The translations under genes were made by a program, and so were the position numbers. Shown piece after piece: positions 1-8,986 of a DNA stretch of 64,000 nucleotides. The notes under the pieces were generated by a model, which had not been told where the DNA came from, searched no databases, and saw only the letters and a program-made list of their open reading frames with translations. Source of the stretch: Thermoflavifilum sp. GTDB taxonomy: Bacteria; Bacteroidota; Bacteroidia; Chitinophagales; Chitinophagaceae. Within the stretch, counting starts at the first letter, position 1. Every line of letters begins with the position of its first letter. The stretch is from positions 1 to 64,000 of the forward strand of contig JAIMAQ010000006.1 of the NCBI GenBank assembly GCA_023511875.1, read 5' to 3'.

Positions 1-64
1 TCATTTTCCGTAGCGAAATGGAGCCCATTTTAGCCATTTTTCTGGCAGTCTTGAATTTTCTTTG

Positions 65-96
65 CTTCTTTCTTTGTGTCAAGACAAAGAAAGAAG
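65..96. repeat. 13-bp perfect inverted repeat
   Basis: Bases 65-77 and 84-96 are exact reverse complements (purine-only right arm), separated by a 6-base loop. There is no clear T-tract and no gene close on the left, so it may be a dispersed extragenic hairpin or the terminator of a gene that ends beyond the left edge. No second copy was noticed in this window. Confidence 0.5.
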
Positions 97-183
97 ACCC
101 AATGATCAACACTATTGATCTCACATGCTTCTTTAAGCGCTAATAAATGACTTATAGAAAAATGCATGTGCTCGAAGAAACAA

Positions 184-218
184 AAAAGAGCGAAAGGCAT
201 AAACCCTTTCGCTCTTTT
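184..218 (-). terminator. Rho-independent terminator of the barrel gene
   Basis: A 14-bp perfect stem (184-197 with 205-218) closes a 7-base loop. Read on the minus strand it is followed by a run of Ts (the A-run at 182-187). It sits 19 bases past the stop of the minus-strand outer-membrane gene. The A/T-rich stem ends could let it work in both directions. Confidence 0.85.
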
Positions 219-236
219 GATTATCTACTTGCTCTT

Positions 237-3104
237 TTAGTCACTTCCCCGATGCATGCCTCCCGGAGGTAGGCCCGGGCGCATGCCTGGAAATATCATC
301 ATGTGATCGCGCGGTGGCTGTGGTGTAACCCCCTTATAATTTCTCAGGTTATAAGTAAACGTAACCAGAAAATATTGCTGCAATACATTAGTAGTACTAT
401 TCTCAATATAGGTTTCGGTAACGTTTCGATTAATGCTCCGATTTTGCTTGAGCAAATCAAACACCGTAAGCTTCAATTCACAGTTTTGTTTCTTGAAGAA
501 ATACTTACCCATGCTAACATTCCAAAGTAAATAGGGCTTATCATATGCTTCGCCTAAACCACTATATTTCTGAAATGTAATATCATTGTTGAGCTCAAGA
601 CCTTTCCAAAAGATCCAATTGATGCGGGCGCTTGCACTATTTGAAAAATAATTGCTATTCAAATTGGGTTGAATCGAGTTTCTGACAATATTATAGTTGG
701 GTGTATACGACAAGGTAAAATCAAGGTTTTCGCTGATATTACTACTCACGACGATGGGAAAGGTAAATCCAAAATTATTGGCATAGTTCTTCATATAATT
801 CACCAAGCCAGGCATACGGCTAAAGTTAATGCCAGCACTTAAATTCAGATTGGACTTGATAAACTTCAAAGGCAAGCCCATGCCAGCAAACGAACGAATA
901 CTCCAGTATCCATTCAAGTTCACCGGATAAGTAAGCTGTGATCCCTTGTTTAACACCACGCCATGAGTCAATACACTATCTCGAGTGGCTGTGATAGTAG
1001 CATTGGTAATATTGTTTTGTGTTTGTTGCACGCCTAAGAAAGCAAAAAACATCTTATTCTTGTCGGTATTAGCAGCAGAATAACGAATAAATAACGACTG
1101 AGAGGTTTCTTGCTTTAGGTCTGGATTACCCGTGCTTAGCTGCAAAGGATTAGAGTTGTCTACTACATCTTGTAATTGACTAATAGATGGAGCATTGGTA
1201 GATGTTCTAAAAAAGATTCTTAGATTTTGGGTATTGCCCATTCGATACCGCATCATGGCATTTCCTAAAAGGTTATAAAAAGTACGCTTAATCGTAAAAT
1301 TCATCGGAAACACTCTATCACCTTCTAAGTCGGCAATCTGATAAGATAATCCAGCACTAAAAAATAAATTGTTATTTGCCCGATATCGATAACTCGCACC
1401 CAATTGATAAGAAGTGTAATAGCTTTTATAGTTATTCGTTAATCCTGTATCTAACTGAGAATATTGTTGTTTAGTGGGATCAAATTGATAAGTATTTTTA
1501 TCTGATTCACCCGATGTATGCGATACATTATAGGTAAGCAGAAGCTGACTTTTCTGGCCAATAGGTTCGGTATAATCAAGAGTAGCACCTATTTGATTGG
1601 TATTAGAATGAAGAGCAGATTGCTGATTGGTGGTATCAAATATATTTTGATCTTTGAAATAACTATTGGTGGCTAGCAATAGGTTGGTTGCATTTTTCTC
1701 ACTAAGCCCCGTATGTATATTCAAAGATATAGTTCTCCCTTTCTTATTAAATGCATGACGCCACAACAGATCGCTTGCATAATTATATCCATTGTTGTGT
1801 GAATTTCTTTGTGTATTCGTCTGGCTAATGAGTAAGCTATCTGGTGTATAATAAGCCCCTGCAATTGTGTTAGTACTGTTATATGTTTGCGTGTTGAAGC
1901 TAGGTGTGAAGATCAATGAATTTTTATCATTGATCTGATATTCCATACGCATATTGAAACGGTGGTTATAGTTTGTAGCTTGCGACAGATCATTTTCATG
2001 ATAAAGTTGATTAGTATTTTGCGAAACAAAATATGTGCGGTCGAGGGTTTGTTGATTATCGTTATGGGTGTTATTAAAAAAATAACTTCCTGTGACGGTG
2101 ATTTTTTTACCCCAGTCGTCAGAGTAATTCAAGCCTATAGAGTTTGTTGTCACAATACCATTTTGTTGCCCCACGAGAAAATTCCCAACCCCTCCTGCAC
2201 CTCGATAGCCTCTGCCAAATCCGCCACCACCGCCAGTTACACCCAATAGATCTTGAAAAGCAAAGTTTTGTTGGTTTACATTATTGCTCATCCCAATCAA
2301 AGAAATACGGCGATCTCCGTTAAAGATATTGATATTACCTCCCAAAGAATACCGAGAATTGGAGCCATAGCCTGCATATAGCTTCCCAAATTGTCCGTTT
2401 CGCCGATCGCGGCGTGTAACAATATTGATAGTCTTTTGTGTATTCCCATCATCAAAACCTGTAAATTGTGCTTGATCACTCATTTTATCAAACACTTCCA
2501 CCTTATCAATAATTTCTGCGGGGAGGTTACGCAATGCCGTAGTTGGATCGTCGCCAAAAAAAGGTTTTCCATCGACCAATACTTTTTGTACCGTTTCACC
2601 ATGAGCTGTAACCGATCCATCGCTATTGACTTGAATACCGGGCATTTTAGCGACGAGATCTTGTGCCGTTGCATTGGGGTTAGTTTTATATGCCTGCGCA
2701 TTATACTCTACCGTATCGCCCTTCATTTGCGTAGGAGGCACTTGCCCAATTACCTTTACTTCTTGCAGCTGGGTTTTACTAGGCTGCAGATGCAGATTCC
2801 CTAAGGCAACAGATCGATTGCCAACAATGGTTAGACTGCGTTGTAAGGGTTGATATCCTAAATACGTTACCATGAAACGATAATTGCCATTGGATAGATG
2901 ATCAATACGAAATTGTCCATGCTCATCACTGATGCCATATAGTTTCTGGGTAGTATCGCGTGCAGGAATAAGCACCACTGTAGCCCCAACAAGTGGGCTA
3001 TGGGTACCAGCATCTTGTAAGATGCCACTCACCGAGGCTTCTTGCGCCCATAGTTTACTCAGGCCAAACGCACCTATTAGGAGTGTAAAAAAAATTCTTC
3101 TCAT
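237..3104 (-). CDS. TonB-receptor-like outer-membrane beta-barrel protein
   Basis: Predicted 955-residue outer-membrane protein. Residues 1-21 form a signal peptide ending LWAQ. Residues ~25-105 look like a carboxypeptidase-regulatory-like beta domain. Residues ~115-230 resemble a plug (VLVDGKPFFGDDPTTALRNL, then KTINIVTRR), and the rest alternates as beta strands of a large barrel, as in the family often called outer membrane beta-barrel protein (OMP_b-brl_3 type). A glycine-rich insert lies near residues 285-305 and the C-terminus is Pro/Gly/Met-rich rather than ending in a typical aromatic residue. No TonB box was recognised, so active transport is not shown. It lies downstream of a small Spy/CpxP-like gene on the same strand. 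The substrate is unknown. Confidence 0.85.
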   Translation of the reverse strand: MRRIFFTLLIGAFGLSKLWAQEASVSGILQDAGTHSPLVGATVVLIPARDTTQKLYGISDEHGQFRIDHLSNGNYRFMVTYLGYQPLQRSLTIVGNRSVALGNLHLQPSKTQLQEVKVIGQVPPTQMKGDTVEYNAQAYKTNPNATAQDLVAKMPGIQVNSDGSVTAHGETVQKVLVDGKPFFGDDPTTALRNLPAEIIDKVEVFDKMSDQAQFTGFDDGNTQKTINIVTRRDRRNGQFGKLYAGYGSNSRYSLGGNINIFNGDRRISLIGMSNNVNQQNFAFQDLLGVTGGGGGFGRGYRGAGGVGNFLVGQQNGIVTTNSIGLNYSDDWGKKITVTGSYFFNNTHNDNQQTLDRTYFVSQNTNQLYHENDLSQATNYNHRFNMRMEYQINDKNSLIFTPSFNTQTYNSTNTIAGAYYTPDSLLISQTNTQRNSHNNGYNYASDLLWRHAFNKKGRTISLNIHTGLSEKNATNLLLATNSYFKDQNIFDTTNQQSALHSNTNQIGATLDYTEPIGQKSQLLLTYNVSHTSGESDKNTYQFDPTKQQYSQLDTGLTNNYKSYYTSYQLGASYRYRANNNLFFSAGLSYQIADLEGDRVFPMNFTIKRTFYNLLGNAMMRYRMGNTQNLRIFFRTSTNAPSISQLQDVVDNSNPLQLSTGNPDLKQETSQSLFIRYSAANTDKNKMFFAFLGVQQTQNNITNATITATRDSVLTHGVVLNKGSQLTYPVNLNGYWSIRSFAGMGLPLKFIKSNLNLSAGINFSRMPGLVNYMKNYANNFGFTFPIVVSSNISENLDFTLSYTPNYNIVRNSIQPNLNSNYFSNSASARINWIFWKGLELNNDITFQKYSGLGEAYDKPYLLWNVSMGKYFFKKQNCELKLTVFDLLKQNRSINRNVTETYIENSTTNVLQQYFLVTFTYNLRNYKGVTPQPPRDHMMIFPGMRPGLPPGGMHRGSD

Positions 3105-3336
3105 CTCTATATTTTTTAAAGATCAGTAGATATCCCATATACAAACCTTCATTCCGCTTTGTGAATATCATGAAAATGTATCCGTAAATGTTTCACAACT
3201 CGTGTTCATATGTTCACCACACACAATCTTTTTCATTTCATCACCCAATGACATAGATAAGCATAAATGGCAGGGGTAAAAACCCCCGCCGATGATACCA
3301 AATGAAACATGAAACTTGTATCCTCATTGCTTTTTC

Positions 3337-3726
3337 TCAGCGGTTGGATCCACCACCATTATCATTACGTCTAAAATTGCGACGCATGTTTTGCATCATG
3401 TCTTGATACTGCTTGTACTGATCGTCGTTTAGTATAGCCCTCAAACGTTCATCACGCTGTTGCTGCAAGCTTTGCATGGCCGAACGCATAGCCTCACGAT
3501 CGCCCTGGTTTTGTTCAAAAGCTGCCTGCATGGCTTTTGAAATATCCAGGTTAATGGCTTCAATGGAATCTTTTTGCTGATCTGTGAGTCCACTGATTTG
3601 CTGCTCCATACGCTGAGAAAAACTTTTAGCACGCTCTTCTGGACTCATGCGGCCCTGTGCATGGCTTTGCATTCCCCACAAGCCTAAAGTAACGATGGCA
3701 ATGAACAAAAACGGAATTTTTTTCAT
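3337..3726 (-). CDS. small secreted Spy/CpxP-like protein
   Basis: A 129-residue protein if started at the ATG at 3726, which opens directly with a signal peptide (MKKIPFLFIAIVTLGLWG, ending SHAQ). An upstream in-frame start would add 14 residues and spoil the signal peptide. The mature part is helical, Gln/Met/Arg-rich, with an LTDQQKDSI segment and a later LNDDQYKQY segment, reminiscent of the LTxxQ motifs of periplasmic Spy/CpxP proteins; the C-terminus is basic and Asn/Gly-rich. It precedes the barrel gene by about 230 bases on the same strand and is divergent from a LytS/LytTR pair. A periplasmic chaperone or stress role is inference only. Confidence 0.7.
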   Translation of the reverse strand: MKKIPFLFIAIVTLGLWGMQSHAQGRMSPEERAKSFSQRMEQQISGLTDQQKDSIEAINLDISKAMQAAFEQNQGDREAMRSAMQSLQQQRDERLRAILNDDQYKQYQDMMQNMRRNFRRNDNGGGSNR

Positions 3727-3892
3727 ACAAGTAAGTTTTAATGAAAGTGATGAAATGAAAATGAACATCTAATTCGATGGTAAAATTAGAATGAGGTTTA
3801 TCCGAGAGAAAATAAATTCAACGTATGTACAACCCATGCCTATCAGTTATTTAATTCACTCAACCAAAGTTGTAGATACAGGATATGCTGCA

Positions 3893-3908
3893 GCAAATAT
3901 TCATTTGC
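3893..3908. promoter_or_regulatory. small palindrome in a divergent promoter region
   Basis: GCAAAT and ATTTGC flank a 4-base centre in the 270-base region between the divergent Spy-like gene and the LytS-like kinase. Its position suits a regulator site for either gene. Six-base arms in AT-rich DNA can also occur by chance. Confidence 0.25.
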
Positions 3909-3983
3909 ATAAAGTTTACTGTAATTGGTTGTATAAAAAGAATTGTTCATTGAATTTAGGTGAGCTTGCGCATGGCTTTCTAG

Positions 3984-3991
3984 TATCTTTG
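3984..3991 (+). promoter_or_regulatory. -7 element (TATCTTTG) of the LytS-like kinase gene
   Basis: An exact TAnnTTTG, the -7 consensus of the Bacteroidota housekeeping sigma factor, ends five bases before the ATG at 3997. The transcript would therefore be leaderless or nearly so. No convincing -33 TTG at 17-23 bases was found. Confidence 0.5.
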
Positions 3992-3996
3992 TGGAT

Positions 3997-5073
3997 ATGA
4001 GCAAAACAATCAAGTGGTTGCCCAACCGAAAAACACGGGTGATTTTGCTGCATGCGCTGGTGTGGCTCGCCTACGGGGTAGTATTGATGAACTGGCTTAC
4101 TTTTGGCTATTTCTATCTTGCCGCTATTCCCCTCATTTTACGCACGCTATTCATACAGGCTGCTATCTTTTATCTCAACACAGAACTGTTGTTGCCGCGA
4201 CTAATGGAGCGAAATCATTTCATTGCATATATTATTTCTGTAATTGCACTGGTAGTAGGTGCAAGTGTGTTGTATGAGATTACCAATGATTTATCTGTGA
4301 TCCGAAATGCATTTATGGTATTGCGCCCACCTCATAAACCACGTTTCCCACATGGTCATCGACCCATATTAGGACCATGGTTTGTGATCAACATGTTTTC
4401 TTCGTTGGCAATTTTGTTTGTGAGCACCACCTATTGGGCTATTGTTCAGGCTCGTAAGCGCTTGCAATGGGAATTTTCGATGAAAAATGAAAATCTGCAA
4501 ACCGAACTCAAATTCTTGAAATCACAAATCAACCCACATTTTTTATTTAATGCGCTCAACAATATTTATTCGCTCTCTTATACGCGTTCTGAGAAAACGC
4601 CGGAGATGATCATGAAATTATCCAATATGCTCCGGTATATGCTTTATGAAAACAATGAACGCAAAGTAAGTCTTCAAGAAGAAATCAATTATATTCGCCA
4701 CTATATCGATTTTCAACTATTAAAAATTGAAGGGCAACCCAAGCTAGAAATAGACATGGATGAAGTAGATTATAGTTTGCAGATTGAACCGATGCTATTT
4801 ATTCCTTTCATTGAGAATGCATTTAAACATAGCAACGTTGAAGATACGCGCAAGGGTTGGATTCGCATGCAGTTGCGCACAGCCAACAAAACAGTATATT
4901 TTCATATCAGCAACAGCATACCCGATAGAGCGTATACTAAAGATGAAGCTGGTGGTATTGGATTGCAAAACATCCGTAAACGCTTAGAATTATTATATCC
5001 CAACAAACACCAATTGCACATCGATACTCACGATGGTGTGTTTACCGTAGATTTGCAAATCGATACCCAATAA
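3997..5073 (+). CDS. LytS-family sensor histidine kinase
   Basis: A 358-residue membrane kinase. The first ~150 residues hold about four hydrophobic segments, with a His/Pro-rich loop (RPPHKPRFPHGHRP) between the third and fourth that could bind metal. The cytoplasmic His_kinase domain carries the phospho-acceptor motif QINPHFLFNALNN (His181), followed by PMLFIPFIENAFKHS and GGIGLQNIRKRL as N and G boxes. A GTG two codons upstream is possible, but ATG 3997 fits the promoter at 3984. The next gene, eight bases downstream, encodes its LytTR response regulator, so the two form a standard pair. The signal sensed is unknown. Confidence 0.9.
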   Translation: MSKTIKWLPNRKTRVILLHALVWLAYGVVLMNWLTFGYFYLAAIPLILRTLFIQAAIFYLNTELLLPRLMERNHFIAYIISVIALVVGASVLYEITNDLSVIRNAFMVLRPPHKPRFPHGHRPILGPWFVINMFSSLAILFVSTTYWAIVQARKRLQWEFSMKNENLQTELKFLKSQINPHFLFNALNNIYSLSYTRSEKTPEMIMKLSNMLRYMLYENNERKVSLQEEINYIRHYIDFQLLKIEGQPKLEIDMDEVDYSLQIEPMLFIPFIENAFKHSNVEDTRKGWIRMQLRTANKTVYFHISNSIPDRAYTKDEAGGIGLQNIRKRLELLYPNKHQLHIDTHDGVFTVDLQIDTQ

Positions 5074-5081
5074 TATGCATC

Positions 5082-5798
5082 ATGACATTGAAATGCCTCA
5101 TTGTAGATGACGAATACCCTGCTCGGGTATTGCTCAATGATTATGCAAAAAAACTGCCATTGCTAGAAGTGGTGGGCTTATGCAAAACTGCTTTAGAGGC
5201 TACCGCTGTGATCCGTGAGCAACAAATAGATCTGATCTTTCTCGATATTCAAATGCCAGAACTTACTGGCTTAGAGTTTTTACAAACATTGGCTCAGCCG
5301 CCTCTGGTAATCCTCTCCACCGCTTATGCCGATTATGCATTAAAAGGATATGAATTAAATGTGGTTGATTATTTGCTAAAACCTTTCTCCTTTGAACGAT
5401 TTGTACAAGCAGTAAACAAAGCCGCAGAATGGTTTCAACTGAAACAACAAGCTACTACTGGAAACGCTACCCCTTCTGCAGATGCATCCAAACCCTTTAT
5501 CGTGGTGAAAGCCGATTACAAGTTGCATAGAATCTTTTATGACGATATCCTCTTCATTGAAGGATTGCGCGAATATGTGGCTTTTCACACCAATTCCGGA
5601 AAAATCATTACTCTTGAATCTTTGAGAAACCTGGAGGAAACCTTGCCTGCCGATATGTTTATTCGCGTGCACAAGTCGTATATCGTTAACAAAACAAAAG
5701 TCAAATCGTTGTATGGCAATCAGCTCGATATTGCTGGGCAATGGATTCCTATTGGCAAGCTCTATCGAGACGAAGTGGTGAAACATTTGTTCAGCTGA
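5082..5798 (+). CDS. LytTR-family response regulator
   Basis: A 238-residue DNA-binding regulator: receiver domain at residues ~1-120 with acidic pocket D9/D10 and phospho-acceptor Asp55 (FLDIQMPELTG), then a LytTR domain at ~140-238 (ILFIEGLREYVAFHT, then IRVHKSYIVNKTKVKS). It starts eight bases after the partner kinase, so the two are translated from one message. Plausible targets are the divergent Spy-like gene and the barrel gene; this is inferred from position only. Confidence 0.92.
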   Translation: MTLKCLIVDDEYPARVLLNDYAKKLPLLEVVGLCKTALEATAVIREQQIDLIFLDIQMPELTGLEFLQTLAQPPLVILSTAYADYALKGYELNVVDYLLKPFSFERFVQAVNKAAEWFQLKQQATTGNATPSADASKPFIVVKADYKLHRIFYDDILFIEGLREYVAFHTNSGKIITLESLRNLEETLPADMFIRVHKSYIVNKTKVKSLYGNQLDIAGQWIPIGKLYRDEVVKHLFS

Positions 5799-5847
5799 TC
5801 TCCCGATGTATTTGCTTCATTGAATCGAAATGTGTACTTTCATTCAA

Positions 5848-5855
5848 TATTTTTG
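5848..5855 (+). promoter_or_regulatory. -7 element (TATTTTTG) of the enoyl-CoA hydratase gene
   Basis: An exact TAnnTTTG lies 11 bases before the ATG at 5867. This supports that start over an in-frame upstream start at 5741 inside the response-regulator gene. Confidence 0.5.
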
Positions 5856-5866
5856 AATCGAAGCAT

Positions 5867-6646
5867 ATGGCATATCAGACCCTACAAGTACAGGCTCAAG
5901 ATCGGTTGATGTTGATCACCATCCACCGGCCAGAAAAACTAAATGCCTTAAACCATGTGGTGATGGAAGAGCTAGACCTGGCCGTTGAGGAAGTACTCAC
6001 CCGTGAAGATATTGGTGGAGCAATCATTACAGGCAGTGGAGAACGAGCTTTTGTGGCGGGTGCCGATATTGCGAGTTTTCAACAACTCAGCCCGGAAGAA
6101 GCACGGGCGCTTTCGATCAAAGGCCAGGCATTGTTTGCTAAGATAGAGCGAGCACCCAAGCCCTTTTTGGCTGCAGTAAATGGCTTTGCCCTGGGTGGAG
6201 GTTGTGAGCTGGCTATGGCTTGCCATCTGCGAATAGCCAGCATACAAGCCAAATTTGGGCAACCTGAAATCAACCTAGGCATTATCCCTGGATATGGTGG
6301 TACTCAGCGCCTACCTCGCCTCATTGGCCTCACACGCGCCCTACACCTCATGCTTACTGGCGAGATGATCACTGCCGAGCAAGCCCAGCAATATGGCCTG
6401 GTGATCGACGTAGTGCCACCAGCACAATTGATGGAAAAAAGCATAGCACTGATGCAAAAACTCCTTTCAGGCCCTATACATGCCATTCGTCATATTCTTC
6501 ACTGTGCGTTGCTTGCCATGAATGGAAGTGAAGAAGGTTATGCGGCCGAAGCCCAAGCATTTAGCGAATGCTTTGCCACAGCCGATGCGCGAGAAGGTAT
6601 TCAAGCCTTCCTGGAAAAACGAAAACCTCGTTTCCAAGGAAAATAA
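5867..6646 (+). CDS. enoyl-CoA hydratase/isomerase (crotonase family)
   Basis: At 259 residues it has the usual length of crotonases, which add water to 2-enoyl-CoA thioesters in fatty-acid or related acyl-CoA breakdown. The oxyanion-hole segments are visible (AFVAGADIASF and NGFALGGGCELAMACHL), and both glutamates of true hydratases are present: one in GGGCELAM, one in GQPEINLGIIPGYGGTQRL. An in-frame extension would add 42 residues unlike the family, so the ATG at 5867 was chosen; it also has its own -7 element. It stands between a two-component system and gltX, so the exact pathway cannot be read from context. Confidence 0.93.
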   Translation: MAYQTLQVQAQDRLMLITIHRPEKLNALNHVVMEELDLAVEEVLTREDIGGAIITGSGERAFVAGADIASFQQLSPEEARALSIKGQALFAKIERAPKPFLAAVNGFALGGGCELAMACHLRIASIQAKFGQPEINLGIIPGYGGTQRLPRLIGLTRALHLMLTGEMITAEQAQQYGLVIDVVPPAQLMEKSIALMQKLLSGPIHAIRHILHCALLAMNGSEEGYAAEAQAFSECFATADAREGIQAFLEKRKPRFQGK

Positions 6647-6673
6647 ATCACTACCCACTGCATAGACAGGGCT

Positions 6674-6681
6674 TATCTTTG
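6674..6681 (+). promoter_or_regulatory. -7 element (TATCTTTG) of gltX
   Basis: An exact TAnnTTTG 25 bases before the gltX ATG, in the short gap after the hydratase gene. No clear -33 element. Confidence 0.45.
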
Positions 6682-6706
6682 CTAGTAGAATAAGCGATCC
6701 AGGATT

Positions 6707-8224
6707 ATGCCTCATCAAGATGTTCGCGTACGTTTCGCACCTAGCCCTACCGGCGGCCTTCATTTAGGAGGCGTCCGCACGGCTTTATATAATTACCTAT
6801 TTGCTCGCCAACATGGCGGTAAGTTTATTCTGCGTATAGAAGATACCGATCAAACGCGCTTTGTGCCAGGGGCCGAAGAATATATCATCCAATGCCTGGA
6901 ATGGTGCGGATTAACTCCCGACGAAGGGCCACATGTGGGTGGGCCTTTCGGGCCTTATCGGCAGAGCGAACGAAAACATCTCTATCGCCAATATGCTGAA
7001 CAGCTGATTGAAAATGGCTGGGCATACTATGCTTTCGACACACCCGAGGAATTAGAAGCTAAACGCCGCCAACACCCTAACTTTCAGTATGATACCCAAA
7101 CGCGAAGCCAGATGACCAATTCTCTCACCTTACCTGCCCAACAGGTAAAAGACTGGCTCGAAGAAGGACGTCCTCACGTGATCCGCATCCGTATGCCAGA
7201 ACATAAAACCCTGCATATACACGATCTTATCCGCGGTGAAGTAGTTTTTCATACCGACCAGATCGACGATAAAGTGCTGCTTAAAGCCGATGGCATGCCT
7301 ACCTATCATTTGGCTGTAGTGGTAGACGACTATCTTATGCAAATCAGCCATGTATTTCGTGGAGAAGAATGGCTACCCAGCACCCCTGTGCACCTACTTC
7401 TCTGGGAAAACTTATTTGGCATCGAATACATGCCCAAATGGGCTCATCTGCCCTTGATCTTACGGCCCGATGGACATGGTAAGCTCAGCAAGCGCGATGG
7501 CGACCGGCTGGGATTTCCCGTTTATGCAATGGATTGGACAGACCCCTTCACTGGCGAAACTACCCGAGGCTTCCGTGAAATGGGCTTTTTGCCAGAAGCG
7601 TTTTTGAATATGCTGGCTTTGCTGGGCTGGAATGATGGAAGCGAACAGGAAATCTTTGCACTAGATGAACTGACTGAACGGTTTTCCATAGACCGCATCC
7701 ATAAAGCTGGAGCCCGTTTTGATTTTGAAAAAGCTATCTGGTTTAACCACGAATGGATAAAACGCTTGCCCATTACCCATTATCTGGAAACAATAAAAGC
7801 CTTTTTCCACCAACACCATATTGCCTTGCCCAATGACACACAGCTTATTCCCACCCTGGAGCTCATCAAAGACCGGTGCCGCCTGCTCACCGATTTTGTG
7901 GAGCAGGGAAAATTTTTCTTTGTACCGCCCGAAACATACGACTGGAGCGCTATTCAAAAGAAATGGTCGCCACAAATGAAGGCCTGTTTCGAAGCCTGGG
8001 AACAAGAATTAGCCAACATTCACCCCTGGAAAGCTGAAACCATTGAGCAATCACTGATATCTACTGCTACTCAACACGCCTTGAAAAAAAATGATATGTT
8101 GCTCCCATTACGCATTATGCTGGTAGGCGGTAAGTTTGGACCTCCTGTTTTCCAGATTGCCGAGCATTTAGGCCAACGGGAAACACAACAACGCATTCAC
8201 CATGCCCTTTCCCATCTCGAATAA
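6707..8224 (+). CDS. gltX: glutamyl-tRNA synthetase
   Basis: A 505-residue class I synthetase that charges tRNA-Glu. It opens with RVRFAPSPTGGLHLGGVRTA, whose HLGG is the HIGH-type signature; LRIEDTDQTRF follows, and the KMSKS loop is KLSKRDG near residue 260. The helical anticodon-binding region follows. A separate glnS lies convergently just downstream, so this enzyme need not mischarge tRNA-Gln. A DUF72 gene begins three bases after its stop and is probably co-transcribed. Confidence 0.97.
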   Translation: MPHQDVRVRFAPSPTGGLHLGGVRTALYNYLFARQHGGKFILRIEDTDQTRFVPGAEEYIIQCLEWCGLTPDEGPHVGGPFGPYRQSERKHLYRQYAEQLIENGWAYYAFDTPEELEAKRRQHPNFQYDTQTRSQMTNSLTLPAQQVKDWLEEGRPHVIRIRMPEHKTLHIHDLIRGEVVFHTDQIDDKVLLKADGMPTYHLAVVVDDYLMQISHVFRGEEWLPSTPVHLLLWENLFGIEYMPKWAHLPLILRPDGHGKLSKRDGDRLGFPVYAMDWTDPFTGETTRGFREMGFLPEAFLNMLALLGWNDGSEQEIFALDELTERFSIDRIHKAGARFDFEKAIWFNHEWIKRLPITHYLETIKAFFHQHHIALPNDTQLIPTLELIKDRCRLLTDFVEQGKFFFVPPETYDWSAIQKKWSPQMKACFEAWEQELANIHPWKAETIEQSLISTATQHALKKNDMLLPLRIMLVGGKFGPPVFQIAEHLGQRETQQRIHHALSHLE

Positions 8225-8227
8225 GCT

Positions 8228-8986
8228 ATGGCTCGGGTGTACATTGGCACATCGGGATTTGCTTATGCTTCCTGGAAAGGTAAATTTTATCCCAACCACC
8301 TTCCCCGTGAGCAATTTTTTGCTTACTACGTCCGTCATTTTTCCGCAGTGGAAATCAATGCTAGTTTTTATCATACCCCGCGGCATACCACCATTCAACA
8401 ATGGGTGGCACAAGCTCCTCCTGGATTTGTATTTTCGTTTAAACTTTCTCGCTACATCACCCATATTCAACGCTTGCTGGTCGATACCTCATCTTTAACT
8501 CGTTTTTTCACCGCACTACAACCTTGCACTCAATTAACCCATCCTACGCTTATCCTGATTCAATTACCCGCTAGCCTGAAACCCCATATTTCTTTACTCA
8601 GCGATTTTGTTCAAAAATTGCCCACCAATTTTGATTATGCTTGGGAGTTTCGCCATCCTGAATGGTTCCAGCCTGAGGTATATGAATTGCTTCGTGCGCA
8701 TCGCATGGCAATCGTCCTGGCCGATAGCCCCCTATTAGCTGGAGGAAGGAGAAAATGGCCATGGGTAGATGTTTCCACAGCACCTTTTGTGTATATCCGA
8801 TTTCACGGCTCTCAAAAATTATTTACCTCATCGTATACCGAAGAAGAACTGAAATCTTATGCCACCCTCATTGAGCAGAAGATGGCACAAGGGTTAGAAG
8901 TATTTGCTTTTTTTAACAACGATGCCGCTGGATACGCTATCGACAACGCATTTGTCCTAAAACGGCTCATATCCGAAACAAACTAG
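8228..8986 (+). CDS. DUF72 family protein (YecE-like)
   Basis: A 252-residue soluble protein with the typical DUF72 opening (VYIGTSGFAYASWKGKFYP), the SAVEINASFYHTP segment, the WEFRHPEWF segment and the C-terminal FAFFNNDAAGYA. DUF72 proteins are thought to be TIM-barrel-like; their biochemical role is not established. It starts three bases after gltX and is probably translated from the same message. Its TAG stop overlaps the stop of convergent glnS within the palindrome CTAG. Confidence 0.92.
   Translation: MARVYIGTSGFAYASWKGKFYPNHLPREQFFAYYVRHFSAVEINASFYHTPRHTTIQQWVAQAPPGFVFSFKLSRYITHIQRLLVDTSSLTRFFTALQPCTQLTHPTLILIQLPASLKPHISLLSDFVQKLPTNFDYAWEFRHPEWFQPEVYELLRAHRMAIVLADSPLLAGGRRKWPWVDVSTAPFVYIRFHGSQKLFTSSYTEEELKSYATLIEQKMAQGLEVFAFFNNDAAGYAIDNAFVLKRLISETN

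Noticed and set aside
3269-3290. GGCAGGGG/CCCCCGCC hairpin considered as a terminator of the Spy-like gene
   Set aside because: On the minus strand the T-run is in the loop, not after the stem, and one pair is mismatched; it may be a leader structure, but there is no support for termination.
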